DNA from: DATKUK01 sp035530655
GTDB taxonomy: Bacteria; Planctomycetota; Phycisphaerae; UBA1845; DATKUK01
Reading direction: 5' to 3'
DNA length: 64,000 bases
NCBI GenBank assembly: GCA_035530655.1
Contig: DATKUK010000122.1
Coordinates: forward strand, 115,067-179,066
Position 1 is the stretch's first letter. The number at the start of each line of letters is the position of its first letter. A program made the position numbers and the translations under genes. Under the pieces are notes generated by a model that was not told the origin of the DNA, searched no databases, and saw only the letters and a list, made by a program, of their open reading frames with translations. This document shows positions 17,610 through 26,283 of the stretch, piece after piece.

Positions 17610-19172
17610 ATGACCGCCATGTCTGCGGGACCCCATTCGTCCGCATCTTCGGTGAATACTTCGAGTTTCAGCAGGGCGGCTGACTTGCTTCGTGCGCACG
17701 GCGCTGCGCTGGCAGCGGGCGCGTACGTTCTCGGTTTGTTGTACACAGGATTGATGCCCTTTGCTCCGCGGAGCATGCCAGTACCGGATGCGGTGCGGTG
17801 GCTTGGGCTCACGTTACAGTCCAACGGCCTGGGCGACGTTCTGTGCAATATCGCGTTGTACATACCCCTTGGGGTACTCCTGCCGATGTGTCGGCCCTTG
17901 CGTTGCTGGATCGTGCGCTGTGGGGCGACCGTAGGTGTGGCGGCGGCCGCCAGCGTGGTGGTGGAGTTTGCCCAACTGCGGATCGACGGGCGGATCCCGT
18001 CGTGGGTGGACGTGGTGTGCAATCTTGCGGGTGCGGGCATTGGTATTGTGCTGTCACCGATGGTCGCCGCCGCACTGAAAGGTTTGTGGGCCTCGGGCGC
18101 GCAGAAGTTGGCGGCGAGTCCGTTCTCGGTTGCGGCGCTGGCTTTGTCGGTCTTTTTGCTCGTGCAGACGGTGCTGCCGTTCGACGCCCCCGGCACGAGC
18201 CCATTGCGCATTTACCGTGCATACAAACAGGCATACCTGCAACCATTCGAGAGAATGGATCGATTGCAGCTCGAGGAACTGGCTGCGTGGTACACGGGAC
18301 ACGTCAACCATGCTGCTGCTGTGCGGCAACAGCGGTACGAGCTTTGGTGCGACTTGGCTGCGGCGGGGGTCTGCTACTTCGTGCTTGGGGGTGTTCTCGT
18401 GGTGGGTTTGCGGGACGAGTACGGCTTTGGGACCATCGCTGCTTCTACGTTGGCTCTATGGAGCTGCACCATGCTGGCAGTCGCCAGTGGGCTCTTGTGC
18501 CTGTTGACGGTTCGCGCGCCCTTTGACATCACCGTGTCGGCGGCGCACATCGTCGGCGCGGGCGTGGGTCTGGTTGCGGCGAACCTGGCGCTTTGGTGGA
18601 GCGGGTCGACGTTCAGGTTTTCGAGCCTGGCTCGTCTTTGGCCGGCGCTTCTGGCAGGTCAGGCGGCGTACATTGGCTGCCGGACACTGCTGCCGTTCAA
18701 TTTCTTCTCGGCTGACGGCGGTTGGCACGCGTGGGGTCACCACCGGTTTGAATGGTTGCCGTTCTTTACCTACCTCCACTCGCCTTTACCGCAGGTCGTA
18801 GAGCAGATCTGCGCCACGCTGGTTCAATACGCCGTCTTGGGCGCGGCGCTGTGCATGGCCTGGCGGGGGCTGATGGTCCTACGTCTGCGCTCGGTCCTGC
18901 GGCGCGTCGCTCTCGTTGCGGGTACGTTGGCGCTCGTTCTGGAGATACTGCAAGCGCCGCTTCCGACACGCTACGCCGACGTCACGACTGTCCTTATTGG
19001 CGTCGCGGGGGCCTTTTTTGGGGCTCTGGGCTATTGCGGGGCAGTCGATTTGTGGCGTGCCAGTTGCTGCCAGCAAGACGAGACCACCCACGGCGATGTC
19101 GCGGCGATCGGCACCACGCCAAGCCTCGCTGTCGCACCCGTGCCTGTCGGGATCGGCGTCTACGACGATTGA
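17610..19172 (+). CDS. Tandem VanZ-like integral membrane protein
   Basis: About 520 aa with two VanZ-like units. The first carries NIALYIPLGVLLP and VEFAQLRIDGRIPSWVDVVC followed by NLAGAGIGI. The second, near the C-terminus, carries LEILQAPLPTRYADVTTVL followed by GVAGAFFGALGY. Both keep the E-x-(A/L)-Q and (D)-V-x-(T/C)-x-x-(I/L)-G pattern. Intervening hydrophobic helices bring the total to roughly ten or more. VanZ-domain proteins occur in teicoplanin resistance and often in exopolysaccharide loci, where their biochemical role is not settled. GGAGG at 17602-17606 precedes ATGs at 17610 and 17619; either may be the start. The C-terminal 30 residues are hydrophilic. Confidence 0.75.
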   Translation: MTAMSAGPHSSASSVNTSSFSRAADLLRAHGAALAAGAYVLGLLYTGLMPFAPRSMPVPDAVRWLGLTLQSNGLGDVLCNIALYIPLGVLLPMCRPLRCWIVRCGATVGVAAAASVVVEFAQLRIDGRIPSWVDVVCNLAGAGIGIVLSPMVAAALKGLWASGAQKLAASPFSVAALALSVFLLVQTVLPFDAPGTSPLRIYRAYKQAYLQPFERMDRLQLEELAAWYTGHVNHAAAVRQQRYELWCDLAAAGVCYFVLGGVLVVGLRDEYGFGTIAASTLALWSCTMLAVASGLLCLLTVRAPFDITVSAAHIVGAGVGLVAANLALWWSGSTFRFSSLARLWPALLAGQAAYIGCRTLLPFNFFSADGGWHAWGHHRFEWLPFFTYLHSPLPQVVEQICATLVQYAVLGAALCMAWRGLMVLRLRSVLRRVALVAGTLALVLEILQAPLPTRYADVTTVLIGVAGAFFGALGYCGAVDLWRASCCQQDETTHGDVAAIGTTPSLAVAPVPVGIGVYDD

Positions 19173-19431
19173 TTACAGCAGGGCTATGTGGTGAGCCGTC
19201 CTCGCAAGAGGGCGCTCTGGCCGCCAGAGGAGGGTGTTCGGCAAGCCTTGGGGCAGCCGCCGAGTTCACACCGTTACCGGACGTTCACAACAAAGGACTT
19301 GTTGAGGCCGTGGATGAATCGAGTCCGGATGGCTCGGGGCAAGGCGAAGGCCGGGGTGCCTGTTGGCGTCAAGTTGCTTGCTCGAAGGAACGATCTTTTA
19401 TCAGCCCTAACGACCAAGGTGCTGTCCGCCT

Positions 19432-20406
19432 ATGACGACTGTTAGCGTCAGATCTCGATGTGTGCGGCCCGCTGCGCACCCGAGCCGGTTGGACAACGGC
19501 CGTCTCGGCACTTTGCAGCCGGTTTGCTCGGCGCCCGACCGTCCAGCGCCGATCAACAGCCTGACGGTGGACATGGAGGACTACTTCCACTGCGAGGTGT
19601 TCGCCCGGACGATTCGGCCGCGGCGCTGGCACACCTGCTCGGACCGCCTCGCTTTGACCATCCCTTCAATGTTGGAGATGTTGGCCGGCTGCAACGTGCG
19701 GGCGACATTCTTTGTGCTGGGCTGGGTGGCCCGCAGGTACCCACGACTTGTTCGGCAAGTGGCTGATGCGGGTCACGAGGTGGCTAGCCACGGCTATTGG
19801 CATCAGCACCTGAGCCGTATGACACCGACTGGGCTACGTCAGGATCTTCAGGCGAGCCGTCGTGCGCTGGAGGACATTGTGGCGGCGCCGGTAATAGGCT
19901 ACCGGGCCCCGACGTTTTCGCTTACTCGACGTACGGCCTGGGCGGCTGAGTTGGTGGTCGAGCAGGGCTTCGCCTACGATTCGAGCGTGTTCCCGATTTA
20001 CCACGACCGGTATGGCGTACCCGAGGCCCCCGGCGAGCCGTGGTGGCTCGAGACCAAGTCAGGGCGGCTCTTGGAGTTGCCCCCGCTGACGTTCGGGTCG
20101 AGTCGACTTAAGCTGCCCGCAGCGGGAGGAGGCTATCTGCGGCTGCTGCCGGCTTGTCTGGTTCGCGGGGCGATCCGCTGGGCCAACGCGCGGGGCCGAC
20201 CGGCGGTATTGTACGTTCATCCGTGGGAACTGGACCCTCTTCAACCCCGGCCGCCCGTGGGATGGCTGGCTCGACGGCGTCACTACGGCGGTTTGAGCCG
20301 CATGCGTTCGCGCTTGACGTGCCTCCTGGCTGCATATCACTTCCGACCGATGGCTGAACTGGCCGCTCAGCAATGGCCCATATGCCGGCGACGTGGTCGG
20401 CTCTAG
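19432..20406 (+). CDS. Polysaccharide deacetylase, XrtA/DUF3473 type
   Basis: 324 aa. The NodB-like core begins around residue 43 with SLTVDMEDYFHCEVF (metal-binding Asp and the Asp pair of motif 1), then VASHGYWHQHLSRM with the His residues of motif 2, and GYRAPTFSLT with the motif 3 Arg. FAYDSSVFPIYHDRYGVP and the C-terminal block with LYVHPWELDP match the DUF3473-linked deacetylases found with exosortase-A exopolysaccharide systems. It would remove acetyl groups from N-acetylated sugars during assembly or export. The first 40 residues are unlike the family, so translation may start later. No exosortase or PEP-CTERM protein is visible in the window. Confidence 0.85.
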   Translation: MTTVSVRSRCVRPAAHPSRLDNGRLGTLQPVCSAPDRPAPINSLTVDMEDYFHCEVFARTIRPRRWHTCSDRLALTIPSMLEMLAGCNVRATFFVLGWVARRYPRLVRQVADAGHEVASHGYWHQHLSRMTPTGLRQDLQASRRALEDIVAAPVIGYRAPTFSLTRRTAWAAELVVEQGFAYDSSVFPIYHDRYGVPEAPGEPWWLETKSGRLLELPPLTFGSSRLKLPAAGGGYLRLLPACLVRGAIRWANARGRPAVLYVHPWELDPLQPRPPVGWLARRRHYGGLSRMRSRLTCLLAAYHFRPMAELAAQQWPICRRRGRL

Positions 20407-20420
20407 AGAGTAACAGCCCA

Positions 20421-22151
20421 ATGCAGCACAGCCGAATGGAACAGCATATGCTTTCACGGCGGTTGCCCAGCGGCTCTGCCGCAGCGCTCGGCGTGTTGTT
20501 GGCGGCGTATCTTGTGCTCGCCGGGTGGCTGGCGTGGCATAACCGAGACCAGATCAACACGGACGGCGTGTCATACATCATGGTGGCCAGGCATTATGCC
20601 GATGGCGACTGGCGTTTGGCGGTAAACGGCTACTGGGGTCCGTTGCTGTCGTGGCTTCTGGTGCCGGCGTGCCGGGCCGGTTGGGATCCTCTGCACGCGG
20701 CGCGTCTGATTCTGGTGTTGGTCGGGGGTGGGCTAGTGACGGGGGTCTGGTACTTGTGCAGGCGGTTCGATCTGGTCGGCGTGTGGCGTTGGGCAACCAC
20801 GGCGATCGCGGCTTTGATGGTTGCGGTGTACAGCACGCAGTTGGTGACGCCCGACCTGATGGTGGCTGCCTTGCTTCTGGGCTATCTGCTGCTGGTCACG
20901 TCGGACGGTCTGCTGGCTCGACGGCTGTGGGCTCTGAGCTGCGGACTGGTGGGGGGACTGCTGTATTGGACGAAGGCCTACGGTTTGCCGTTCTTTGCCG
21001 TTCATTTTACGGTCATGGTTGTTCTGCATGCCTTGGCCGGACCGCGGCGTGCGGGCTGGAAAACGGCTCTGTCAGCATGGGCCTGCGGCGTGGCGGGCTG
21101 CGCCGTGTTGGCGGTGCCGTGGATCGTGGCTCTCAGCACTCGGTACGGTTATCCGACCTTCAGCAACTCGGGCAGGATTGCCCATTCGCTGATCGGCCCG
21201 GGTAAGTCGTGTCGTCAGCAGCCGTGTGACGAGGGTCTCTGGTCGCCGCCGGAGGGGCGCATGGCCATGTGGGAAGATCCTTCGGATCTGCCTTATGTGT
21301 TTTGGTCGCCCCTTCAGTCATGGGCGCATCTACGCTGTCAGGTGTGGAACATGCGGGTGGGCGCAACGGTCATAGCGGAGGTGTTGCTGAAGCGCGATAC
21401 GTTCTGTCTGCGGCTGGCGGCGCTGGGCCTGTTGCCCGTGTTGATCTGGCCGGTTCGCAGGCGCTCTGGTGATTCGTTGCGGTACCTCTGGCTGACAGCG
21501 ACCATCGGGATCTACGTCGCGGGGTACCTGATGGTGTGCAACCTGGATAGCCGCTTCTATTGGCCGGTGACCATTCTCTTGATGATGCTGGTGATGCACC
21601 TGCTGCTTCGACTCGGGGGGGCGCTGGCGTCCCAGTCGGACTCCATCTGGTCCTGTCGTGCTCGGTCGGCCGTAATGATCGGGGTGGCGGTGGTGAGTCT
21701 GGCTGTGCCTGTGGGCAAGGAAATCGTATCCGAGTTGCGGTCGGCGCGGCCGGGCGCCGGCATTCGCCGGACGGCTGCGGTGTTGCGCGAGGCAGGCTGT
21801 GTGGGTCCTTTGGCTTCCACCGAGTACGAGAGCGGCCTGCACGTGGCGTATCATCTTGATGCGTCGTACCTGGGTAAACCGGTGGCGTCGTCGGTCGACG
21901 TGCTGGCTGAGGAGTTGGCGCGGGCGGGCGCTCGGTCGCTGCTGGTCTGGGGCGATTCGCCTTTGGCGGACCAGGTACTGGGGGCCACCTTTCTGGAGAT
22001 GGCAGACCACGTGCCAGCGGAGGACATGGAGGGCCTTGGCCGCAGCCTGACCGTCTACCGTGTCAAGCCGACGCTCGCCGCCGAGCAAGGGGGCTGTTTG
22101 CAGGAGCGATGGACGCTGGCTACGCCGCCCGAGGGGCGGGAAGCTTACTAG
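20421..22151 (+). CDS. GT-C (ArnT/GT39-like) integral membrane glycosyltransferase
   Basis: About 576 aa from the ATG at 20421; a further in-frame ATG lies at 20436. After the first helix the loop reads NRDQINTDGVSYIMVARHYADGDW, with an Asp near the membrane as in ArnT/PMT-type enzymes. Many hydrophobic segments follow, with a soluble periplasmic C-terminal portion of about 130 residues. It probably transfers a sugar from a polyprenyl-phosphate donor on the outer face of the membrane. The acceptor is unknown. Its stop codon overlaps the stop region of the convergent radical SAM gene by four bases. Confidence 0.75.
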   Translation: MQHSRMEQHMLSRRLPSGSAAALGVLLAAYLVLAGWLAWHNRDQINTDGVSYIMVARHYADGDWRLAVNGYWGPLLSWLLVPACRAGWDPLHAARLILVLVGGGLVTGVWYLCRRFDLVGVWRWATTAIAALMVAVYSTQLVTPDLMVAALLLGYLLLVTSDGLLARRLWALSCGLVGGLLYWTKAYGLPFFAVHFTVMVVLHALAGPRRAGWKTALSAWACGVAGCAVLAVPWIVALSTRYGYPTFSNSGRIAHSLIGPGKSCRQQPCDEGLWSPPEGRMAMWEDPSDLPYVFWSPLQSWAHLRCQVWNMRVGATVIAEVLLKRDTFCLRLAALGLLPVLIWPVRRRSGDSLRYLWLTATIGIYVAGYLMVCNLDSRFYWPVTILLMMLVMHLLLRLGGALASQSDSIWSCRARSAVMIGVAVVSLAVPVGKEIVSELRSARPGAGIRRTAAVLREAGCVGPLASTEYESGLHVAYHLDASYLGKPVASSVDVLAEELARAGARSLLVWGDSPLADQVLGATFLEMADHVPAEDMEGLGRSLTVYRVKPTLAAEQGGCLQERWTLATPPEGREAY

Positions 22152-23656
22152 CTGGCTGATCTGCGAGGCCGAGCCAAGCCTGTTCGGAAGGAGGGAAACA
22201 GGGCGTCGCGGGCCCGTTGGATGGTGGCGCGGGGATTGCGGACCAGCTTGCGTGCAACAGTCGAGAAGCACCGCACAGGGCTGTGGATCGCTGTCCGACG
22301 ATAGAACCGCGCCTGGGCGGCCTGGGTCATTTCGCTTAGCTCGGCTGCGGTCCATGCCGGTGTGTCAATGATGGGCAGCCCCACCCGCAGTTTCGCATAG
22401 TCCACCGGTGTGGCGATGAGTCCTTTGTTGACACACTGGCCGAACAATTCTGTGCCTGGGTAGGGCGTGGCGGTGAAGAAGTGCACGCTGTCCGCGCCCA
22501 TGTTCATGGCGAAGTCGAACGTCTTGGCGATATCCTGCTTTGTTTCGCCCGGAAAACCCACGACGAAGAAGGCTGACACACCCATTCCCAGTCTGCGTGC
22601 GGCCTTCACGATTGGATCGACGCGGTCCAGGTCGATGGGCTTTCTGATGATCTTCTTGAGGACGTCCTGGCTGCCCGACTCCACGGCGATCGTCAGGTGA
22701 TAGCATCCGGAACGACGCATCCATTCCAACAGCTTTTCGTCCAGCGCCCAGATGGCCAGGCCGTTAGGCCCGGTCCAGGTCAGGTCGATACGGCGTTCGA
22801 CGATCGCGCGGCAGATGTCGATCATGCGCTGCTTGTTGAGCGTGATGTTGTCGTCTTCGAACTGGATCTCCTTCACGCCGTAATGGCCGGTCAGCAGTTC
22901 GATTTCCTCGATGACGCGTTCGGCGGAGTGGCAACGGAATTTGCGTCCCCAGACGGTGTGAATGCTGCAGAACACGCAGTGGGCGGGACAGCCGCGGGAA
23001 GTGATCATGTTGGTGCAGGGGTGACGTCGCACCACGCCGCCGTGTGGCGAGCGATACTTGAGATACCGCTGCATCGGCAGCAGGTGCCGGGCGGGCAGAG
23101 GCAGCCAATCGAGGTTGGTCAGGAGGTGCGGCGAACGAATGCATATCGCCCCGTCAACCCTGTATGCCATTCCGTTGGGCTCGCCCGGAGGGAACCGCCC
23201 CTGTTCGAGCGACCGAACCAGTTCCAGCATGGTCAGCTCGCCCTCGCCGATGGCCGCAACGTCCACGGCGTCTTCTTCAAGTACCTCCTGGGGCACGGCG
23301 GACGGGTGCGCGCCGCCCATGACCGTCAAGATGGCAGGATCAGCCTGCTTAGCGAGACGGCAGAAGTGGTTGGCGGCTTGGACCTGCGAACTGAACAGGC
23401 AGGACACCCCCACGATCCGAGGACGGAAATCGCCGATCGCTTTGACAAGATCTTCGTCGCTCAGACCGTGGCGCCGTCGGCCGTCTGCCTGCGCGACCAA
23501 TCGCTGGAAGTCCTCTGCGACCGAGTTGATGATACGTACTTCGTGACCGTCGCGTTCGAGCACGCCGGCGATGTAGGCCAACCCCAAAGGCGGGATGCCC
23601 TGACGCTCATCGTCGTCGTATAGATCGTACGGCGGCTGGATCAGCAGGACCCGCAT
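22148..23656 (-). CDS. B12-binding-domain radical SAM protein
   Basis: 502 aa. The N-terminal cobalamin-binding-like domain (MRVLLIQPPYDLYDDD, VMGGAHPSAVPQEVLE, AIGEGE) is followed by a radical SAM domain with CPAHCVFC (Cys 223, 227, 230), FEDDNITLN, IAVESGSQDVL and VVGFPGET. The start has AAGG five bases upstream. Such enzymes modify lipids, hopanoids, tetrapyrroles or antibiotics; the substrate here is not deducible. It shares strand with the methyltransferase and arylsulfotransferase-like genes to its right. An ACCGATAA motif lies about 75 bases upstream of its start. Confidence 0.85.
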   Translation of the reverse strand: MRVLLIQPPYDLYDDDERQGIPPLGLAYIAGVLERDGHEVRIINSVAEDFQRLVAQADGRRRHGLSDEDLVKAIGDFRPRIVGVSCLFSSQVQAANHFCRLAKQADPAILTVMGGAHPSAVPQEVLEEDAVDVAAIGEGELTMLELVRSLEQGRFPPGEPNGMAYRVDGAICIRSPHLLTNLDWLPLPARHLLPMQRYLKYRSPHGGVVRRHPCTNMITSRGCPAHCVFCSIHTVWGRKFRCHSAERVIEEIELLTGHYGVKEIQFEDDNITLNKQRMIDICRAIVERRIDLTWTGPNGLAIWALDEKLLEWMRRSGCYHLTIAVESGSQDVLKKIIRKPIDLDRVDPIVKAARRLGMGVSAFFVVGFPGETKQDIAKTFDFAMNMGADSVHFFTATPYPGTELFGQCVNKGLIATPVDYAKLRVGLPIIDTPAWTAAELSEMTQAAQARFYRRTAIHSPVRCFSTVARKLVRNPRATIQRARDALFPSFRTGLARPRRSAS

Positions 23657-23731
23657 GCGGCCTTCCCAAAGCTCCCCGCAGTGAGACGAGGCTCGGTCCG
23701 ATCCGCGTCGGAGCGGGGATGGTCGTATGTG

Positions 23732-23739
23732 TTATCGGT
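23732..23739 (-). promoter_or_regulatory. ACCGATAA motif upstream of the second radical SAM gene
   Basis: On the minus strand the sequence is ACCGATAACA, 75 bases before the gene start, a normal promoter distance. I find no TAAA-like box 15-16 bases further upstream. Confidence 0.4.
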
Positions 23740-23826
23740 TCTTGTAGAGCAGCTCTGAATGCTGAGGTACAGACCCGTAAAGCCGCCCTGGTGGCGCGGC
23801 CGTCTCCCCGGATCGCGTTGGGGTGT

Positions 23827-24573
23827 CTACGTGACGCTTCCGGTCATGACCAGTGACTGACCGAATGGCGGCCTGATGATCCGCTCGAAGGCGTCTACGA
23901 AGGGCACGAGCTTTTCGAAACCTTGAGCGGCCATGGGTCCAATGCGTTGACGTCGCAGGATGCACCCCGACCACAGCCACCCGAAGCAACCCACGGCATT
24001 CATGTAGAAGCTGCGGCCTACGCTGAGCCCAGCCTGTGAGAACACACGAGCCAGGCTGCGTCGACTGTAACGTCGGCAGTGGCCCAAAGCTCGGTCGAGC
24101 GATCCATAGAGGCTCATGTGGGCCGGCACGAAGATCACGACGCGCCCTCCCGGTCGGACCAACTGCTTCATTCGGCCGAGTGCTTCGACGTCCTGCTCGA
24201 TGTGCTCCAGGACGTTGATGCAGATCACGGTGTCGAAGCTTTCCGCAGCAACCTTGTCGTTGGGGCACTGCTCCAGGGCGAATCGCTCAATGACGACATT
24301 GCGGTGGTCGGCGAAGCGTCGCCGCGCCAGTTGAGCGAACTCTGCCTCAGGCTCGATCCCGACCACGCGCTGCTGGTTCAACAGAAACTGTGTGATGTTG
24401 CCAATGCCGCAGCCGACCTCGCAGACCTCGCCGTGGATGAACGGGCGAATCCTGCTGAAGATCCAGTGACTGTAGTTGTACAGTTCGGCGATGAGTTCCA
24501 GCGAGTCATACACCGCCCACTGTTCGGGCGATGCGACAAGCGCACCGATGGGGATATCCATCGACAAGCTCAT
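23827..24573 (-). CDS. Class I SAM-dependent methyltransferase
   Basis: 248 aa. Motif I is VCEVGCGIGNITQFL, with the acidic residue of motif II in VVGIEPEAEF, then FDTVICINVLEHIEQD and RPGGRVVIFVPAH, a typical Methyltransf_11/23 protein of the UbiG/Coq3-like shape. An insertion around GHCRRYSRRSLARVFSQAGL is common in methyltransferases of polysaccharide and glycolipid clusters. A GCCGATAA motif ends seven bases before the ATG, so the message may be leaderless, or translation may start at the next in-frame ATG (24561). Confidence 0.82.
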   Translation of the reverse strand: MSLSMDIPIGALVASPEQWAVYDSLELIAELYNYSHWIFSRIRPFIHGEVCEVGCGIGNITQFLLNQQRVVGIEPEAEFAQLARRRFADHRNVVIERFALEQCPNDKVAAESFDTVICINVLEHIEQDVEALGRMKQLVRPGGRVVIFVPAHMSLYGSLDRALGHCRRYSRRSLARVFSQAGLSVGRSFYMNAVGCFGWLWSGCILRRQRIGPMAAQGFEKLVPFVDAFERIIRPPFGQSLVMTGSVT

Positions 24574-24969
24574 GGCAGTGTTATCGGCAGGGCGTTTGGG
24601 CGCCTCGCGTACAAGAGGGCCGGTGTCGACCGCTGGGCGTGAGGTGATTCTGCCCCGTTGCGGCTATGTAGGCCCCCACAAAGGCCGATAAGCACGAGTG
24701 CATCCAGACGGGCCGAATGTCTCGGTGGCGATGCGCTCTCGGTCGGTTCTTGGGTTGCAGAAACGTGTCGAAGGCAGCTCGAATGACGGCGAATGCCGAA
24801 TTGGTCATGCCATGGGCTCCGGTGGCGGTCGAGCGATTGGCTCGTAGCACGCACGCAGCGTGCGGGGTTATCGGGCGCCATCTGGCCGTGGGCCTGCTTG
24901 TGTTGGCAGGGGTGAGCGGCCTGCGTTGGTCGGCCTGCCGGCTGTGTAACTCCGCCGGAACACGCGGCG
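24574..24969. other. Intergenic region with three CGATAA-type motifs
   Basis: No convincing gene in 396 bases. It holds GCCGATAA on the minus strand at 24581-24588, GCCGATAA on the plus strand at 24684-24691 and CCCGATAA on the minus strand at 24868-24875. A small hairpin (GCACGC, loop ACGCA, GCGTGC) lies just before the last. Short frames on either strand lack family features. Confidence 0.6.
24581..24588 (-). promoter_or_regulatory. GCCGATAA motif at the methyltransferase start
   Basis: GCCGATAACACTGCC followed directly by the ATG on the minus strand. No TAAA-like box is seen at the expected distance. If it is a -10 element, the transcript would start at or next to the initiation codon. 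Confidence 0.4.
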
Positions 24970-26283
24970 CTATCGCATGTAAGGCAGCGAACGTAACGGG
25001 CGCGTCTCGGAATTATCGCCTTCCTTAACTCTGTCGAATAGAGGTTGTACGTAGGCATGGGAGTATCTCGTCGCCTGATAAACCTCGTGATAGCTATGTG
25101 CGCTTTGAGTTACGATCATTTCCCAGACGATCTGATGCGATCGGTTTACTTCGAACAGGCGACTCCGCTGTGTAGGTCGGCCGAATAGCCGTAGGCGAAC
25201 GGAATCGTACAGAGCACTTGCCGTATCACCTTTGGGTGTATAGGTTCCCTGGCAGATGAACACGTTTCCATTGGGCAGCGGCTGTGCGCCACTGAGATAG
25301 CGGCTATGGAATTCGGGGTTCGGCGAATGGCGATCGCTATATTCCCAGACAATCTGGTTGGACAGGGGATTAAATTCTATGACTCTTGAGTATCCTCTCT
25401 TTGTCCCGTTGTCAAAGAGCAGGATATGCCCGTTTTTCATCATTCTGGGGTTATGTTGGCCGTCCAGCACGCCGGGTCCCCAGGCCCACACGATTCGGCC
25501 CGATTCTTTGTCAATGATCCCGATGGTGTTCAGGTTGCAATAGCTGAACAGGATGTTGCCTGGCTTGAAGCGGGCGTCCTTCGGTGCAGCCTCGTTCTCC
25601 TGAATAACGGAACAGGTATTGTTGTGTGCCCAGTCAAAGACGCCGTCGAACATATGTTCGCCTTCTGGGTTGCTGAGAGGGAATGTGATACCCAGGAGCG
25701 TCGTCAGTTCATCGACGTGTTCCTCGCCTCGCCATTGCCATACCACGTCTTTTTGCGGGGTCAATTCGGTAAGGATGGGGCATCGTGCCTTCCCCGAACT
25801 GACGGCAGACGCCTCTTTGTCTTCTATATGATGTACCAGGATGTTATCGTTGGGCAGGACCGCGAAATCGTGATCTGCGCGGCACTTGAAGTGCCAGATG
25901 AGATCACCAAATGGGCCGATCTCACGCAGACCTGCCCTGGGTTGGAAGGAGTAGTCCCTGGTGGTGTAGAGCAGATTGCCGTTGGACCGTAGTCTGGCCA
26001 GTTGAACGGATCCCAGCACTCGCCAACGATGGGCCACCTCGCCGTTCATGTCGGCCAGATATATTGTATTGGGCGTATCTAATTCGAGGCCGATGTCATC
26101 CACAACCGGCGCGAACAGTGTATACTTCTGGTAGCTGTGGTCCGGATCGTTGGTGCGTACGGTAAGAGGCTGGTAGTCGTATGCCTTGAGAATGACGTAG
26201 GACGACGTGAGTACGAGGATCAGGAAACCGAGCCCGAAAAACGCGAGGATCTTCTTGATCGTCCGTCTGGCGGCGGGAGCCAT
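24970..26283 (-). CDS. Membrane-anchored arylsulfotransferase-like beta-propeller protein
   Basis: 437 aa. One N-terminal transmembrane helix (about residues 12-34) is followed by repeated W-, D- and N-G-containing blades: NGEVAHRWRVLGS, GDLIWHFKCRADHDFAVLPN, DVVWQWRGEEHV, IDKESGRIVWAWGPG, NQIVWEYSD and HQIVWEMIV. This pattern is typical of the Arylsulfotran_2/ASST-like family. Some members transfer sulfate from aryl sulfates, but many lack demonstrated activity; candidate His residues include HNNTCSVIQ. AAGGA seven bases upstream supports the ATG. Base composition is lower in G+C than in neighbouring genes (30/60 and 28/60 in lines 25201 and 25321, against 34/60 and 35/60 in lines 22801 and 27841), which hints at separate origin. 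Confidence 0.72.
   Translation of the reverse strand: MAPAARRTIKKILAFFGLGFLILVLTSSYVILKAYDYQPLTVRTNDPDHSYQKYTLFAPVVDDIGLELDTPNTIYLADMNGEVAHRWRVLGSVQLARLRSNGNLLYTTRDYSFQPRAGLREIGPFGDLIWHFKCRADHDFAVLPNDNILVHHIEDKEASAVSSGKARCPILTELTPQKDVVWQWRGEEHVDELTTLLGITFPLSNPEGEHMFDGVFDWAHNNTCSVIQENEAAPKDARFKPGNILFSYCNLNTIGIIDKESGRIVWAWGPGVLDGQHNPRMMKNGHILLFDNGTKRGYSRVIEFNPLSNQIVWEYSDRHSPNPEFHSRYLSGAQPLPNGNVFICQGTYTPKGDTASALYDSVRLRLFGRPTQRSRLFEVNRSHQIVWEMIVTQSAHSYHEVYQATRYSHAYVQPLFDRVKEGDNSETRPLRSLPYMR

Noticed and set aside
16689..17699. 336-codon minus-strand frame opposite the lipoprotein
   Set aside because: It is Arg/His-rich without domains, while the plus frame has a lipobox and same-strand neighbours. 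The choice is not fully secure.
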